This document shows positions 1-12,483 of a DNA stretch of 64,000 nucleotides, in pieces. Each line of letters begins with the position of its first letter. Position 1 is the stretch's first letter. Position numbers and translations under genes: made by a program. The notes under the pieces were generated by a model that made no database searches, was not told where the DNA came from, and saw only the letters and a program-made list of their open reading frames with translations. The DNA comes from Xanthomonas sp. DAR 35659. Lineage in GTDB: Bacteria > Pseudomonadota > Gammaproteobacteria > Xanthomonadales > Xanthomonadaceae. The stretch is taken from NCBI RefSeq assembly GCF_041242975.1, contig NZ_CP162488.1:2594001-2658000 (forward strand). Direction: 5' to 3'.

Positions 1-1142
1 TGGCAGTAGTCGAGAAACAGTTCCCGGCCGGCGACGGTGGTGCCGGTCGCGGCGCCGAGGACGTCTTGCAGGTCGATCACGTCATGGCCGTGCGCCCGTG
101 CCTGCTCGAGAATGATGCGGCGGATCAGCGTGGTGATTCGCGGCGAATAGCTGCGATTGAAGTCGATGATCGATGCATCGCGCGCCATTTCCAGGAATTG
201 GCGTTGTGCATCCATCATGCCCAGGCCGCGGCAGCATTCGGCGAGCAAGTGCGCGGTCCTCGCGCAATCGCCGCCGTCCAGCGCCAGCATGGCTTCCGCG
301 TGCTGGCGCGCCGCGTCGAAGTCACCTTCCGCCAGGCGCTCTTCCGCCTGGGCCAGGCGCGTCAGCCAGGTCTGGTTGGCGCCCTCGCCGCCCAGCCAGT
401 GCGCGTGGATCTCGGGATCGCGCCAATCGTCCAGGTTGAACTCGGGAAGTACCCAGCACACGGGCACCTGTCGCCGCGCGTACAGCGCCGCGATGTCATC
501 GATCAACGCGGTGATCTCGGCGGTCAGCTCGCGCTCTATCTGCCTGCGCAATCCGGCGATGCCGCCGTCGCGCAGGCTGGCGGCCAGCGCGTAGGCATGC
601 GCAGTGCCGACATAGGAACGGCTGCCTGCCCAGTTGTTGCCGGCGAAGATGACCGCCTGCTGCGGTTGCAACTGCTCGGCCTGCTGCGCGGTACGGCGCA
701 GCGTCGCCATCGAGGCGTTGGTGCGCGCAAGATCGATCACTTCGGGCGCGCGCGCTCCTGAATGACCGGCCAGTACCTGTTCCAGCACCTGGGCGGGCGT
801 GTAGCCGGGATCGTAGAACATGCCGCGGGCGACGGACTCGCCCATGAACACGACGCGTTCGCGCTCGCTGCGCACGGGGATGCTCTGCCGCTGCGCCCAG
901 TACGCCCAATCGGCGCTGGCGCCGGTGTCGCGATGAAAGGCTTGCGCGGCGTCGTCCAGCTTCCATATGCCGATCTTTCCGGGCGCTTCCTCCACCGCTG
1001 TTGCCGCCTCCTTCGGCGCCGGAGAGGTGCGACCCACGAGATTGGCGAACGTCAGCAAGCGGGCGAAATCTGCGCCCTCCTTGCGATACACCTGCGCGGC
1101 GATTTCGTCGGACAGCTGCTTCATCGGGTCATGAATGGACAT
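1..1142 (-). CDS. SGNH/GDSL-like hydrolase, C-terminus outside window
   Basis: An uninterrupted reading frame runs from ATG at 1142 to the left edge, giving about 380 residues with no stop, so the gene is cut by the window. Near residue 98 the segment VVFMGES follows a hydrophobic strand, as the block I catalytic Ser does in SGNH (GDSL) esterases. Near residue 163 VIFAGNN fits the block III G-x-N motif. The last visible residues, FLDYCH, may approach the block V Asp/His. The middle (about residues 255-310) is Ala/Glu-rich and helical. It starts 12 bp after the carbamoyltransferase stop, with only a weak Shine-Dalgarno site, so translation is probably coupled. SGNH enzymes are esterases or O-acyltransferases; here it could tailor or release the NRPS product. 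The fold assignment is by motif only, and the substrate is unknown. Confidence 0.7.
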   Translation of the reverse strand, partial: MSIHDPMKQLSDEIAAQVYRKEGADFARLLTFANLVGRTSPAPKEAATAVEEAPGKIGIWKLDDAAQAFHRDTGASADWAYWAQRQSIPVRSERERVVFMGESVARGMFYDPGYTPAQVLEQVLAGHSGARAPEVIDLARTNASMATLRRTAQQAEQLQPQQAVIFAGNNWAGSRSYVGTAHAYALAASLRDGGIAGLRRQIERELTAEITALIDDIAALYARRQVPVCWVLPEFNLDDWRDPEIHAHWLGGEGANQTWLTRLAQAEERLAEGDFDAARQHAEAMLALDGGDCARTAHLLAECCRGLGMMDAQRQFLEMARDASIIDFNRSYSPRITTLIRRIILEQARAHGHDVIDLQDVLGAATGTTVAGRELFLDYC

Positions 1143-1154
1143 CGTGGCGCACTC

Positions 1155-2963
1155 TCAGAGGAAGGTGTAGACGGCATGGCCGATGGCACGGGAATCGCGG
1201 CGCGGTGGAACGACTGGCGTGTTGCCCACGCCCACGCGCCACATCTCCGGAATGTCGCTCTGGCGGATCACGAAATCCTCCAGGATCAGGAAATCGATGC
1301 GAGCCCGCACGAAGCAGATGATGGCGTCCAGCGGCGAGCACACCACCGGTTCACCGCGCACGTTGAAGGAGGTGTTGAGCAGGATCGGACAGTCGGTGAG
1401 CGCTTCGAATGCGCTCAGCAGCGCGTGGAAGCGAGGATTGACCTCCCGCTCCACGGTCTGCACGCGCGCGGAGTTGTCCACGTGGGTGATGGCGGGCAGG
1501 TCGAGCAGCGACTCCACGTCGCAGGTCTGCAGCATGAACGGCGACGGCGAGGTCAGCGCGAAGTGTTCCCGGGCGGATTCGGCCTTGACCGCCGGCGCGA
1601 AGGGACGGAAGGCCTCGCGCATCTTCACCAGCGCATTGATTTTCTCGCGCATCTCTCCGTCGCGCGGGTCGGCCAGGATCGAGCGCGCGCCGAGCGCGCG
1701 CGGTCCGAACTCCATGCGCCCCTGGTACCAGCCCACGACCTTGCCGTCGGCCAGTTGGCCGGCGGTGAACGCGATCAGGTCGGCCTCCCTGCCGCGGTAG
1801 TCCTCGAACAGCACACCGGTACTGTTGAGCAGCCGGTGCACATCGTCCGGCTGATGGCGCGGTCCCAGATAGGCATGCGGCATATCGCGCTGGCGCGGAC
1901 GTTCGCCGAACAGGCGCACCCACGCCACCGCGGCGGCGCCGAGCGAGGAGCCAGCATCGCCCGCGGCCGGCTGCACGAACAGGTTCTCGAACGGGCCATC
2001 GCGCAGGATCTTGCCGTTGGCCACGCAGTTGAGCGCCACGCCGCCGGCCATGCACAGATTCCGGCTGGGCACGCGCGAATGCAGATAGCGCACCTTGTCC
2101 AGCAGGATCTCTTCCAGCACCACCTGCAGGCTGTGAGCGATATCCATGTACTCCTGCGCGATGTCCGATTCAGGCACGCGCGGTGGAACGCCGAGCAGGT
2201 CGATCAGCGCGTCCGAGTACATCCGGCTGGTCCGGAGGAAGTCGAAGTAGCGCATGTCCAGGTGGTACTGGCCGTTCTCGCCGTTGCGCACCAGCTGCCG
2301 CAGGCGGTCGGCGTAGATGCTCCGGCCATAGGGCGCCAGACCCATGACCTTGTACTCGCCGCTGTTGACCTTGAAACCAAGGAAGGCGGTGATGGCGCTG
2401 TAGAACAACCCCAGGGAGTCGGGGAATCCCACTTCCTCGAAGATCTCCAGCGTGGCGCCCTTGCCCTCGGAGTAGCTGGTGGTGGCCCACTCGCCGACGC
2501 CGTCGACGGTCAGCACGGCCGCGTCGTCGAAGCCCGAGAAGTAATAGGCGCTGGCCGCGTGGGACAGGTGGTGCTCGACGATCTCGATCCGCCCCTGGTA
2601 GCCAAGCGTCTCGCGCACGGTCCGCTCCGGGCCGTCGGCGCACAGATGGTCGACGACTCCGGCCTTGCGCACCGGGTCGGCGTTGTCGATGCTGCCCATC
2701 CAGATCTGGCGGGACAGCTTCTTCTCGGGCTCTTCGTAGTAGGCGATGCAATCCACCTCGTCCAGCCCTACCCCCGCTTCGGCGAGGCAGTAGCGCAGAC
2801 TCTTGCGCGGAAACGACTTGTCGTTCTTCACCCGGCTGAAGCGTTCCTCCTGTACCGCGGCCACCAGCATGCCGTCCTTGAGGATGCAGCAGGCCGAGTC
2901 GTGATAGCCGAAGGACATGCCCACGACCACTCTGGATGTTGCGTTGTCCATGAACCCACTCAT
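1155..2963 (-). CDS. O-carbamoyltransferase, TobZ/CmcH/NodU family
   Basis: This 602-residue protein matches the length of the TobZ/CmcH/NodU carbamoyltransferases, which use carbamoyl phosphate and ATP to carbamoylate a hydroxyl group through a carbamoyl-adenylate. The N-terminal Kae1-like domain starts with VGMSFGYHDSA and carries the metal-binding HHLSHAASAYY segment near residue 128 and a VDGVGEWATTS nucleotide-binding segment. GGVALNC follows near residue 310. The C-terminal YrdC-like half contains GRMEFGPRALGARSIL and AFRPFAP, both family hallmarks. ATG at 2963 is chosen because AAGGA lies seven bases upstream; a GTG directly before it (2966) is possible. It sits 15 bp after the last NRPS gene in the same operon, so its acceptor is probably a hydroxyl on the peptide, for example the one the PKS ketoreductase would make or that of a hydroxylated residue. 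The acceptor is an inference. Confidence 0.93.
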   Translation of the reverse strand: MSGFMDNATSRVVVGMSFGYHDSACCILKDGMLVAAVQEERFSRVKNDKSFPRKSLRYCLAEAGVGLDEVDCIAYYEEPEKKLSRQIWMGSIDNADPVRKAGVVDHLCADGPERTVRETLGYQGRIEIVEHHLSHAASAYYFSGFDDAAVLTVDGVGEWATTSYSEGKGATLEIFEEVGFPDSLGLFYSAITAFLGFKVNSGEYKVMGLAPYGRSIYADRLRQLVRNGENGQYHLDMRYFDFLRTSRMYSDALIDLLGVPPRVPESDIAQEYMDIAHSLQVVLEEILLDKVRYLHSRVPSRNLCMAGGVALNCVANGKILRDGPFENLFVQPAAGDAGSSLGAAAVAWVRLFGERPRQRDMPHAYLGPRHQPDDVHRLLNSTGVLFEDYRGREADLIAFTAGQLADGKVVGWYQGRMEFGPRALGARSILADPRDGEMREKINALVKMREAFRPFAPAVKAESAREHFALTSPSPFMLQTCDVESLLDLPAITHVDNSARVQTVEREVNPRFHALLSAFEALTDCPILLNTSFNVRGEPVVCSPLDAIICFVRARIDFLILEDFVIRQSDIPEMWRVGVGNTPVVPPRRDSRAIGHAVYTFL

Positions 2964-2978
2964 CACGTTGTCCTTGTC

Positions 2979-5900
2979 TCAGTTGATTGCGGAATCGGCC
3001 GCTTCGGCCACGCGTGCCGTCGGGTTCCCGACGATCCGCACGAGTTGCCCACGAATGAGGTCGGCGAGGTGCTGCATGTCCTCGCCGGAGAAATGACGCG
3101 CATCGAACTCGATGTTCATCGCCAGTTGCCCGCCATAGACGCCACCCTGGAACCCCATTGCCGCGCTCAGCGGCAGTCGTGCGCTGGCCGAGGGTCCGAT
3201 GTCTTCCTGGAGGAACTGCAGAACGCCGGCGTCGGCCACCATGCTGTTGAACTGCCCCAGGTAGTTGAAAAGCACCTGGAATGGCGCGTGCAGTTCGGGA
3301 TCGCACAGCGCCGGCGCGCGCTGGAGGAAGCGCAACACGCCATAGCCGAGTCCATCGTGAGGAACGGCCGCGAGCTGGGCCCGGACCGTGGCCAGGTCCT
3401 GCTGCACGTCGCCGGGTTCGAACGCCATCAGGAAGGGATAGGACTGGGTGAACCAACCCACCGTCTGCGACAGATCGAGTCCTGTCTCGTCGCTGTGGCG
3501 ACCGTGGCTCTCCAACAGGATCCGGAACCCGCCGCGGCCGCGCCAGGCAGCGAGCCCGCGGTACAGCGCCGTGAGCAGGATGGCGTTGACGTCCGCTGCG
3601 CCGCGCGCGCCGCCATGGGCGAGCAGCGCCGCGGTGGAGGCGACATCCAACTGCAGCGGTTGATGGCGGCGATGGCCGATGTCGGCGGCAGGTGCGTCCT
3701 GCTGGAGCACCGGCGCCAGCGGCGCGGTGGCGAGCTGCATCGACCAGTAGCCGAGTTCGTCGGCGAACCGCCCGCGACGCGCGCAGGCGACCAGATGGCG
3801 TCCCCACGCCTGATAGGTCGACGCGGACGGCGCCAGGCGCACCGGTTCGCCACGCAGGCACTGCTGCACGGCTTCGCCGAGATCGGCGACCAGCAGATGC
3901 CAGGACACCACATCGAGAACGGCGTGATGGCCCAGCAGCAGCAGCCGATCGACGTCGGGGGCGCGGATGAGGACCAGTCGCAGCAGGCCACCATCGGCCA
4001 GCCGGAATGCGTGCTGATGGCGGACGCAGATCGCCTTGACCGCTGCGGCGACGTCCGCCGCATCGGTCGGCACGTGGTCGACCGCCGTGGCCTGCGCGAA
4101 CACCGGCGCCGTAGGCTCCAGGTACACGGCCGAGGGTACCGGCGCGTCCAGGCGGAACGCCAGGCGCAGCGCATCGTGCCTGGCGAGCAGCGCATCGTAG
4201 ATGTCGCGTACGGAAGACGCGGGCAGGCCCGGCGGCAAGCCGAACAGCGAGCCGCCGTTGAAGTGGTCGAACACCGTCAAGCCTGCCGCCAGCTGCTCCA
4301 CGAGCACCTCGTGATGGATCGGCAGTAGCGGCTGTTCGCCCGTCAGCGATGTGCGCTGTTGCGCGGCGTCAGCGCAATCGCACACCGCCGCCAGGGCGCG
4401 CGGGGTCGGTTGCTGTGCGAGCTGCCGTACGCTGAAGCGGATGCCGGCCTTGCCCGCCTTGGCCACGAGGCGGATCGCTAGGATGGAATCGCCACCGAGC
4501 GCGTAGAAGTTCTCGTCCGGCCCGACATGCGCGTCGCGCCCCAATACAGCGGCGAACAAGGCGCAAAGCGTCTGCTGCGCCTGGGAGGTGGCGGCGTCCC
4601 GGGTGATCGCCGCTCCGCCGCATACCGTCGCCAGCCGGCGCGGCGTGGGGTGCGCCGTGAGTTGCCGGACGGTGAAGACCAGCCCCTCTCGCGCCGCCTT
4701 CGCGACCATGCGGATGGCCAGGATGGAGTCGCCTCCGAGCGCATAGAAGTCCTCGTCCGGCCCAACCTGCTCACCACCCAGGACGGACGCGAACAGCGTA
4801 CAAAGCGACTGCTCGACCGGCGTGGCGGCCGCGCCGCCGGCCGCCGCCTGCACCGGACGTGCCTCCGCCTGCAGGGCGGCGCGGTCGATCTTGCCGTTGG
4901 AGGTCATGGGCCATTGCGCGACCACGGCGAACAGTTGCGGCTGCATGAATGCGGGAAGCTGCTGTTGCAACCAGGCGCTCAACGCGGGAACCAGGTTGCC
5001 GGGGTCGACCGACGGCAACGCGCGAGCGCAGGCGACCAGGCGCTGGCGGCCGTCCGCGGCGCGAGCGGCGAACACCAGGGCCGCGTCGACCAGCGCATGC
5101 CGTTGCAATGCGTTGGCGACCTCGTCGAGTTCGATACGGTAGCCGTTGACCTTGACCTGATCGTCGAGACGGCCGAGATATTCGAACGCGCCATCCAGGC
5201 GCTGCCGCACCTCGTCGCCGGTGCGATACAGACGACCACCGCGGCCGCTGAGGGTGTCGGTCACGAAGCGTGCGGCCGTGAGCGACGGATTGCCGGCATA
5301 GCCGCGTCCGACGCCGTGGCCGCCGATGTACAGTTCCCCGGCCACGCCGACAGGACACGGGACCATGTCCGCGTCCAGCACCAGTCCGTGGACGTTGTGC
5401 AGGCACCAGCCGATATGGGGCGTGTCGCCGGCGATGCGGGCCATGCTGGCATTGACGGTGGTCTCGGTCGGCCCATAGGCGTTGAAGTGGTCGCGATCGC
5501 GCAGCCCGTGGCTCGCGAGCCGTGTCCACAGCGCGGGTGGGACGGTTTCGCCACCGACGACAAGCTGCGGCAATACATCGCCCAGCCCCTGCTCCAGCCA
5601 GGCGGACGCCAGCGTCGGCGTGCAGTCGGCGACCGTCACGCCATGCTCCCGGATGCGGGCACGCACACTGGCGGCATCCACTTTTTCCTCGTCGGTGAGC
5701 ACCACCAGGTGCCCGCCCTGCAGCAGATGGCACAGCCCCTGGACGGAGGCATCGAACGAGAACGACGCCACTTCGGCCCAGCAGCCCTGGCCGTCGAAAC
5801 CGTGGGCGCGCATGCCGACCATCAAGTTGCGCAGGTTGCCGTACTCGACCATGGCGCCCTTGGGCGTGCCGGTGGAGCCGGAGGTGTAGATGACGTAGGC

Positions 5901-8900
5901 CAGATCCGACGCGGCGTGACGCGGCGCGCCCACGGCGCCGTCCGCATACGCGGCGAGCGTCTCGGGCGCATCGATGCAGTGCTGCGCGACGCCCTGCAGG
6001 TCGCGCAGTTCGCTGGCGCGGTCGCACAGCAGCTGACGCACGCCGCTATCCTGGACGATGAAACGCTTGCGTTCCGCGGGGTATGCGGGATCGATCGGAA
6101 CGTAGGCGGCCCCGGCTTTGAAGATGCCCAGCACGGCAACGACCAGGGCAATGCCACGCTGCGCCAGCACGCCAACGGGCTGGTCCGGGCCGATGCCTTG
6201 TGCCTGCAGCAGGCGGGCGATGCGGTTGGCCTGCGCGTCGAGCGCCGCGAAACTCAGGGTGGCCCCGCCGCAGCTGAGCGCCGCCCGCTCGGGCGTTGCG
6301 GCCACCGCCCGATCGAAGCCCTGTAGCAGCGGCCGCGCCGGTTCGTCGGTGGCGGCGAGCGGTGCGGGCAGCGTGATGGGCGGTGCGATGTCCGCCACCG
6401 CCCGCCCCTGCACGAGCAGGCCGAGCACGCTGGAGAGATAGGACAGCATCTGCCCGACATGCGCCTGCGCGTACAGGTCGCTGCGGTAGCTGCAGTTGAA
6501 CATCATCGTCTCGTACACGCCGACGATGAGCGAGATGTCGAAGCTGTTGGTGCCGTGACCTTCGGTGGTTTCGACGGTCAATGCGTCGCCATGGACGTCC
6601 GCCTCGGGCGCATGCTCGTTGATCGGGTAGTTCTTGAAGTCGATCAGCGTCTGGAACAGCGCGCTATCGCCGACGGCGCCGGCGCAGCGCTTGATCTCGC
6701 TGTAGGCGAGGAAGGACTGCGCATTGAGCTGCTGAAAGCTGCGCTGCAGCGCGTCCAATTGCGCTCCCACCGCGCGACGGTCCAGGCGCACGCGCACCGG
6801 TATCGTGTTGATGAACTGGCCGACCATGCGGTCCACGTTGTCGACGGCCTCCGGGCGCCCGGACACCACCGCGCCGAAGACGACGTCGGCGGTGCCGCAG
6901 TACGCCTTCAACACCAGGGCCCAGGCGAACTGCACCACCGTGTTGAGGGTCACGCCATGCTGGCGAGCGAACGCGCGGATGCGCCGCGTGGTATCCGCAT
7001 CCACCACTTCTTGCAGCAGCGCATGCCGCGGCGTGTCGCTGGCCTCTGCGCGTGGCAGCTTCAGCATGGTCGGCGACGCCTGGTCCAGATGGGCCTGCCA
7101 GGACGCGACCGCCGCCGCCGCGTCCTGGCGCAGCAACCAGGCCACGTAGCTGCCGTAGTCGGGCGCGGATCGCGGCGCCAGCGTGCCACCCTGCCCCAGG
7201 CACTTCATGTTGTCGAGCAACTCGTTGAGGATCAGGGCGGTCGACCAGCCATCCATGATGCTGTGGTGGCAGGTGAACAGCAGCCGGTGGCGATCGGCCG
7301 CCATGCGGATGACCGTCATCCTGTGCAGCATCGGCTCGCTGCCGTCGAACCCGCTGCGCATGTCGCGCTCACAGAGCGTGTCGAAACGGAGTTGCTGGAT
7401 GTGCTCGTCCAGACCGCACAGATCGACGACGGCGACCTCGGCCTGCGCATTGCGGCGCACCAGTTGGTGCTGATCCTCGCCTTCGCCGACGAAGCGGGTC
7501 CGCAGCACCGCGTGCGCATCCACCACGCCCTGCCAGGCGCGACGGAAGATATCCGGATCGAGCGGGCCGCGCAGCAGCGGATACAGCTGTACCACGTAGG
7601 CCGCGCGGTCCAGCCAGTTGGCGGCCAGCATGCTGCGCTGCGCCGGGGTCGACGGATACAAGGCGTCGATCTCATCGGCCTGCTGCAGCCGTTCCAGGGT
7701 GGCGGCATCGAGAGAGGCGAGCGGAAAGTCGGCCGGTGTGCGCACCTGCCGGCGCTGCGCGCCGCAGTGGGCGAGCAACATGCGCGTGGCGGCGGCGATG
7801 TCGTCCAGCATGGCGGCCGCGGTGGCGGCGCCGAACTCGTGCTCGCTGTAATCCAGGGTCAGGCGCATCCGCCCACCGAGCACGAAGGCCGCGATCGACA
7901 GCCTGTGCATTCTGGGCGCGGTCGGCGCGCTCTCGGGCCCGGCGGCTTCGTTGGCCAGGCCGAACGCGGACGTCGCCTCGCCACCGGCGTCGAGCTGCCC
8001 CAGGTAATTGAAGACCAGCTGCTCGGCGCCATGCGCCTGCTGGAGTGCGGCGTCCCCGACGAGATACTTCAGCACGCCGAATCCGATGCCGCCGCGCGGC
8101 ACGGCGCGCAGATTGTCCTTGATGCTGCGCAGCGTCGCACCAGGATCGGTGGGATCGCCGCTCAGCACGTGGGGATGGATGCTGGTGAACCAGCCCAGCG
8201 TCTCCGAGAGGTCCAGTCCCGTTTCCAGGTCCTCGCGGCCGTGGCCCTCCAGCGCGACGCTGAAGGAGGTCGTGCCGGCGCGCGGCGCCAGCCCCAGGTA
8301 CACGGAGGCGAGCAGCAACTCGAGAGTGCGGGTGGCGTACGGCGCGTTGGCGTGGGTCAGCAGCGCGGAGGTCTCCTCGTCGGAAAGTTCGACCAGCACT
8401 TGCCGCGTGCTCTGCATCGTGGGCGGGCGGTCCGGCAGGTGTTCGCGATAGTCGAAACCGACGCCGGCGGCCTGGCCGCGCCAGTAGTCGCGCTCGCCGG
8501 CAAACGCTCCTTCGGCCGCCAGGCGGCCCAGCAGCTGGCTCCAGTACTGGTAGGAGGTCCCGCCTGCGCCCAGTGCGATCCCGCTGCCGTCCAGGCACTT
8601 CTGCCAGGCGCGCTCGAAATCCTCCAGCAGCACGCGCCAGGAGACGCCGTCGACCACCATGTGGTGGGCGACGATCAGGACCCGCGACGCTTGCGTGCCG
8701 CTGAACAGCACCGCCTTGAATACCGGTCCGCGATCCAGGCGCAGGCTCGCCTGGTGGTGCTCGCCACGCGAGGCGATGAATCGGCGACGCGCTTCGACGC
8801 CGTCCGGCAGTGGCTCCACCACCACGCTGTCGGCGACCTGGCTCGGATCGAATGCCGCCACGCGCGCGTGCCAGCCCGCGTCCTCGCGCGCGAAGCGGGT

Positions 8901-11900
8901 GCGCAGGCCGTCGTGCCTGCGCAGCAGCGCCTCGACGATGGCGGCAAGACGCGACGCGTCCAGCGCGGCCGGCGCTTCCAGCAGCAGGCTCTGGTTGTAG
9001 TGGTCCGCGGTCTCGGGCTGGGCGAGCACGAACCATTGCTGGATCGGCGTCAGCGCGAAGGGCGCGGCGCTGGTCTGCGCTCCCACCGCGGGCGCGGCGG
9101 TCGTCGATGCCACGCGCGCCAGCGCCGCCACCGTCTGATGCTCGAAGATCTGCTGCGTCGATACGCGCAGCCCGGCCTTCCTGGCGCGCGATACCAGTTG
9201 GATCGCGAGAATGGAATCGCCGCCCAGGGCGAAGAAATTGTCGTCCAGGCCGACACGCTCGCGATTCAGCAACGCGCCCAGCAGCGCGCAAAGCGACCGC
9301 TCGACCGGCGTCTCCGGCGCGCGATAGGACGCGACCGGTTGCAGGTGGACGGGCAATGCCGCCAGCGCCTGCCTGTCCACCTTGCCGTTGCTGGTGGTCG
9401 GCAGGCGCGGCAGGAGCCGAAACGCGGCGGGGATGCTGACCGCGGACAACCGCGCCTGGCACCAGTCGCGCAGCGGGCCTTGCAGCGCCGCTTCCTGCTC
9501 GTCGCTGGCGTCGGCGACCAGGCAGGCGACCAGCACGGGCGGTGTCGTCTGACTGGACAGGACGACCGAGGCCTCGCGGATGCCGGGATAGGCGCACAGG
9601 CAAGCTTCGATCTCGGCCGGTTCGATGCGGTGGCCGCGCAACTTGATCTGTTCGTCGTTGCGGCCCTTGAACTCGAGTTCGCCGGCGTTGTTGCGCCGGA
9701 CCAGGTCGCCGGTGCGATAGAAGCGCTGCGGCATGCCCGCGAGGTCGCGCACGACGAAGTGGCGTGTCTGCAGCGCGTCCCGATTCACGTAACCGCGCGC
9801 GACGCCGGCGCCGGCAATGAACAGTTCGCCCGTCGTGCCGTGCGGTACGAGGCGCTGGTCGTCCAGCACCAGCAGGCGGGTGTTCTGGATCGGGCGCCCG
9901 ATCGGCACCGCGGCCGTGGCCACCTGCAGATCGGCCAGGGAGCGCACCGTGTAAACGCAGCAGCCCACGACGGTTTCGGTCGGGCCGTACTCGTTGACGA
10001 AGACGGAGCCGGCAGCGAGACGCTCCAGCAACGGCGCCAGCGTCTTGCGCAGCAACTGCTCGCCGCCGATGACCAACTGCATCGGAACCAGGCCCTGGCG
10101 CTGCTCGCCCTGCTCTTCCCAATAGCGCGCCAGCAGATCCAGGTGCGCCGGCGTCAACTTGAACAGGCGGCGGACCCGGTCACCCAGCATCAGGTCGCCG
10201 AGCGTCCGCGCCAGGTCCTCGTGGCGGGCAGCCACGATGCGCAGCGCGCATCCGCTGATCAAGGGCGTGAACAGCGTGGTGATGGTCGCATCGAAGGTGA
10301 GCGGCGAGCTGACCACGGCCTCCTCGACGCCTTCGTTCGCATACGTCCGCAGGCAATGACCGAGATAGTTGCTGAGCCCGGCGCGGGTGATCGCCACGCC
10401 CTTGGGCTGTCCGGTGGAGCCGGAGGTATAGAGGATGTAGGCCAGTTCGTCCGGCGCCGCGGCGACGGCGGGCAAGGCGGCGGCGGACGAAGCGGCGGCT
10501 GTGCGGTCGGGCTCGTCGACGTAGCAGGCCGCCACGCCGGTGGCCCGGGTGAAGTCCGGCAGGGTGGAGAGCGTCAGCAACAGCCGCAGGCCGCTGTCGC
10601 CGATGATGTGATCGATGCTGCTTTGCGCGGCGGCGGGGTCGATGGGCACGTAGCAGGCACCGATCCGCAGGCAGGCAAGGACGGCCACCGCCATCGAACT
10701 GCTCGGCGGCAAGGCGATACCGACGTTGTCCTGGGACGCGACGCCGTGCGCGATCAGCCGCGTCGCCAGCCGGTCGATTTCCGCATCGAGCCAGGCATAG
10801 CTCAGGGACGATCCGCCGTCGATGAGTGCGATCGCGGCCGGCGTTCGGCGGGCGAACTGCGCGACCCGCAGATCCGGCAGCAAGGCATGATCGACGGCGA
10901 CGCTTTCGCCCACCATGCCGCCCTCCAGCTCGGCCCGTTCGGCGGGCGTCAACCAGTCCAGCGCGGACAGCGGGCGCTCCAACTCCCCTGGCAACGACGC
11001 CAGCAGGGCCTCCAGGTGCCCGCACAAGCGCTCGACGGTGCCGGCGCTGAACAGCGCGGTGTCGTAGACCCAATCCAAATGCAGGCCTTGCTGATCGACA
11101 GCCGCGTGTAAGGTCAGGTCGTACTTGGCCTGGATCACGCCTGTGGACAGCGGCTCGACCGCGAGGACCCCGCCGCTGTCCGCCGTCCTGGACGTATTGT
11201 CCAGCGACAACATGATCTGGAACAGAGGGCTGTACGCGCTGCTGCGCGGAAGCTCCAGCCGCTCGATCAACAGGTCGAATGGCACGTCCTGCCGCGCCTG
11301 TGCCCCCAGGTTGACCTCGCGGACGTGCCGGAAGTAGTCGGCGACCGTCTGCGACTCGCGACAGGAAACGCGTAGCGCCAGGGTATTGATGAAGTATCCG
11401 ATCAGTTCGTCGAGCTGCGCGCTGCCCCGGTTGGCGACGGGGGTTCCGATCACCACGTCCGGTTCCGCGCCCTGGCGCGCCAGGACCAGCGCCAGCGCGC
11501 CGTGCAGCAGCATGAACAGGGTGACGTCCAGGCGCGCGGCCAGCGCTTCCAGGCGCGTCAACTCCGCGACCGGAATGCGTCCGTTGACCCGCGCGCCCAC
11601 GTGCCGCCTCTGCCGTGGACGCGGGTAATCCAGCGGTAGCGCGTGTTCCAGGGGCGCACCGGCAAGCGCCTGCGTCCAGTAGCCGAGCTGTTCCTCCACG
11701 CGCTCCTGGTTCTGTCGTTGGCGCTGCCAGATGGCGTAGTCGGCATACTGAATCGACAGCGGCAGCAGTCCATGCGGCACGCCCTGCGTGCGTTCGCGAT
11801 AGAACGCCACGAACTCCCGCAGCAGGATGTCCATGGACCAGCCGTCGAACACGATATGGTGCAGGTTGAAGTACAGCACGCCCTCGTCCGCGGCCAGCGC

Positions 11901-12482
11901 CATCCAGGCCGCACGCAGCAACGGCGGTTGCGCGAGGTCGAACGGAGTGCCGGCGTCGGCGGCGATGATGCGGGCGACGGCGGCCTCGCGATCGGCGGCG
12001 GCCAATCCACTGAGGTCGTGGCGGGCGATGGTGGCCCGCAACGCGTCGTGCGAGCGCTGGTGGACCTGCTCCTCGTCCTGGTGGAAGCTGCTGCGCAGCA
12101 CGGCGTGCCGCGCCATCACCGCGTCCAGTGCGGCCTGGGCGGCGTCGATGGAGAACGCGCCGCGCACGCGGTAGGCGGCGGGAATGCTGTAATCGGCGGT
12201 TCCCGGATGCAATGTCTCGTTGACCCACAGGCGCTGCTGCTGCAGTGACAGCGGCAGTCGCCCTTCCCGCTGCAGGCCGGGCAGGATGACATCGCGCCCG
12301 TCTTCGCGCCGCACGCCGTCCAGTTCCGTCAGCAACGCGATCAGCTCGGCCTTGGACGCCAGGATGCGTTGCCGCAGGTCATCGCTGACCGCGCCGCGAT
12401 TGGCGCGCAACTTCAGCTTTCCGTTGCTCAGGAACAGGACCACGCCCGCTTCGCCGGCTTCGTTCAACAGGTCCATTGTCAT
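2979..12482 (-). CDS. NRPS subunit F: C-A-T-E-C-A-T-T-E (last subunit)
   Basis: Nonribosomal peptide synthetase of 3,167 residues. Approximate order: TubC-like docking domain (1-60); C (HHIVFDGWS near 208); A ([11 protein letters not shown] near 682); T (GGDSI near 1086); E ([10 protein letters not shown] near 1271); C (HHSIMDGWS near 1739); A ([11 protein letters not shown] near 2199); two tandem T domains (GGDSI near 2582 and 2662); and a final E ([10 protein letters not shown] near 2850). The first A code reads DATKVGEVGK, the Asn type, so the E makes D-Asn. The second reads about DAQDVGAVNK, which I cannot assign. There is no thioesterase or reductase; the protein ends about 20 residues after the E domain. 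ATG at 12482 is one base after the subunit E stop, with AGGAG eight bases upstream; a longer frame reaching back to 12710 lies inside subunit E and is not real. It should add the last two residues. Confidence 0.95.
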   Translation of the reverse strand: MTMDLLNEAGEAGVVLFLSNGKLKLRANRGAVSDDLRQRILASKAELIALLTELDGVRREDGRDVILPGLQREGRLPLSLQQQRLWVNETLHPGTADYSIPAAYRVRGAFSIDAAQAALDAVMARHAVLRSSFHQDEEQVHQRSHDALRATIARHDLSGLAAADREAAVARIIAADAGTPFDLAQPPLLRAAWMALAADEGVLYFNLHHIVFDGWSMDILLREFVAFYRERTQGVPHGLLPLSIQYADYAIWQRQRQNQERVEEQLGYWTQALAGAPLEHALPLDYPRPRQRRHVGARVNGRIPVAELTRLEALAARLDVTLFMLLHGALALVLARQGAEPDVVIGTPVANRGSAQLDELIGYFINTLALRVSCRESQTVADYFRHVREVNLGAQARQDVPFDLLIERLELPRSSAYSPLFQIMLSLDNTSRTADSGGVLAVEPLSTGVIQAKYDLTLHAAVDQQGLHLDWVYDTALFSAGTVERLCGHLEALLASLPGELERPLSALDWLTPAERAELEGGMVGESVAVDHALLPDLRVAQFARRTPAAIALIDGGSSLSYAWLDAEIDRLATRLIAHGVASQDNVGIALPPSSSMAVAVLACLRIGACYVPIDPAAAQSSIDHIIGDSGLRLLLTLSTLPDFTRATGVAACYVDEPDRTAAASSAAALPAVAAAPDELAYILYTSGSTGQPKGVAITRAGLSNYLGHCLRTYANEGVEEAVVSSPLTFDATITTLFTPLISGCALRIVAARHEDLARTLGDLMLGDRVRRLFKLTPAHLDLLARYWEEQGEQRQGLVPMQLVIGGEQLLRKTLAPLLERLAAGSVFVNEYGPTETVVGCCVYTVRSLADLQVATAAVPIGRPIQNTRLLVLDDQRLVPHGTTGELFIAGAGVARGYVNRDALQTRHFVVRDLAGMPQRFYRTGDLVRRNNAGELEFKGRNDEQIKLRGHRIEPAEIEACLCAYPGIREASVVLSSQTTPPVLVACLVADASDEQEAALQGPLRDWCQARLSAVSIPAAFRLLPRLPTTSNGKVDRQALAALPVHLQPVASYRAPETPVERSLCALLGALLNRERVGLDDNFFALGGDSILAIQLVSRARKAGLRVSTQQIFEHQTVAALARVASTTAAPAVGAQTSAAPFALTPIQQWFVLAQPETADHYNQSLLLEAPAALDASRLAAIVEALLRRHDGLRTRFAREDAGWHARVAAFDPSQVADSVVVEPLPDGVEARRRFIASRGEHHQASLRLDRGPVFKAVLFSGTQASRVLIVAHHMVVDGVSWRVLLEDFERAWQKCLDGSGIALGAGGTSYQYWSQLLGRLAAEGAFAGERDYWRGQAAGVGFDYREHLPDRPPTMQSTRQVLVELSDEETSALLTHANAPYATRTLELLLASVYLGLAPRAGTTSFSVALEGHGREDLETGLDLSETLGWFTSIHPHVLSGDPTDPGATLRSIKDNLRAVPRGGIGFGVLKYLVGDAALQQAHGAEQLVFNYLGQLDAGGEATSAFGLANEAAGPESAPTAPRMHRLSIAAFVLGGRMRLTLDYSEHEFGAATAAAMLDDIAAATRMLLAHCGAQRRQVRTPADFPLASLDAATLERLQQADEIDALYPSTPAQRSMLAANWLDRAAYVVQLYPLLRGPLDPDIFRRAWQGVVDAHAVLRTRFVGEGEDQHQLVRRNAQAEVAVVDLCGLDEHIQQLRFDTLCERDMRSGFDGSEPMLHRMTVIRMAADRHRLLFTCHHSIMDGWSTALILNELLDNMKCLGQGGTLAPRSAPDYGSYVAWLLRQDAAAAVASWQAHLDQASPTMLKLPRAEASDTPRHALLQEVVDADTTRRIRAFARQHGVTLNTVVQFAWALVLKAYCGTADVVFGAVVSGRPEAVDNVDRMVGQFINTIPVRVRLDRRAVGAQLDALQRSFQQLNAQSFLAYSEIKRCAGAVGDSALFQTLIDFKNYPINEHAPEADVHGDALTVETTEGHGTNSFDISLIVGVYETMMFNCSYRSDLYAQAHVGQMLSYLSSVLGLLVQGRAVADIAPPITLPAPLAATDEPARPLLQGFDRAVAATPERAALSCGGATLSFAALDAQANRIARLLQAQGIGPDQPVGVLAQRGIALVVAVLGIFKAGAAYVPIDPAYPAERKRFIVQDSGVRQLLCDRASELRDLQGVAQHCIDAPETLAAYADGAVGAPRHAASDLAYVIYTSGSTGTPKGAMVEYGNLRNLMVGMRAHGFDGQGCWAEVASFSFDASVQGLCHLLQGGHLVVLTDEEKVDAASVRARIREHGVTVADCTPTLASAWLEQGLGDVLPQLVVGGETVPPALWTRLASHGLRDRDHFNAYGPTETTVNASMARIAGDTPHIGWCLHNVHGLVLDADMVPCPVGVAGELYIGGHGVGRGYAGNPSLTAARFVTDTLSGRGGRLYRTGDEVRQRLDGAFEYLGRLDDQVKVNGYRIELDEVANALQRHALVDAALVFAARAADGRQRLVACARALPSVDPGNLVPALSAWLQQQLPAFMQPQLFAVVAQWPMTSNGKIDRAALQAEARPVQAAAGGAAATPVEQSLCTLFASVLGGEQVGPDEDFYALGGDSILAIRMVAKAAREGLVFTVRQLTAHPTPRRLATVCGGAAITRDAATSQAQQTLCALFAAVLGRDAHVGPDENFYALGGDSILAIRLVAKAGKAGIRFSVRQLAQQPTPRALAAVCDCADAAQQRTSLTGEQPLLPIHHEVLVEQLAAGLTVFDHFNGGSLFGLPPGLPASSVRDIYDALLARHDALRLAFRLDAPVPSAVYLEPTAPVFAQATAVDHVPTDAADVAAAVKAICVRHQHAFRLADGGLLRLVLIRAPDVDRLLLLGHHAVLDVVSWHLLVADLGEAVQQCLRGEPVRLAPSASTYQAWGRHLVACARRGRFADELGYWSMQLATAPLAPVLQQDAPAADIGHRRHQPLQLDVASTAALLAHGGARGAADVNAILLTALYRGLAAWRGRGGFRILLESHGRHSDETGLDLSQTVGWFTQSYPFLMAFEPGDVQQDLATVRAQLAAVPHDGLGYGVLRFLQRAPALCDPELHAPFQVLFNYLGQFNSMVADAGVLQFLQEDIGPSASARLPLSAAMGFQGGVYGGQLAMNIEFDARHFSGEDMQHLADLIRGQLVRIVGNPTARVAEAADSAIN

Positions 12483-12483
12483 C

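Noticed and set aside
762..4328. Very long plus-strand open frames opposite the NRPS genes (also 6459-11111, 18976-24474, 25136-32344 and 32345-38389)
   Set aside because: They are rich in Arg, His, Gln and Ala, match no family, and lie antisense to strong NRPS domains. High GC content makes such frames common.
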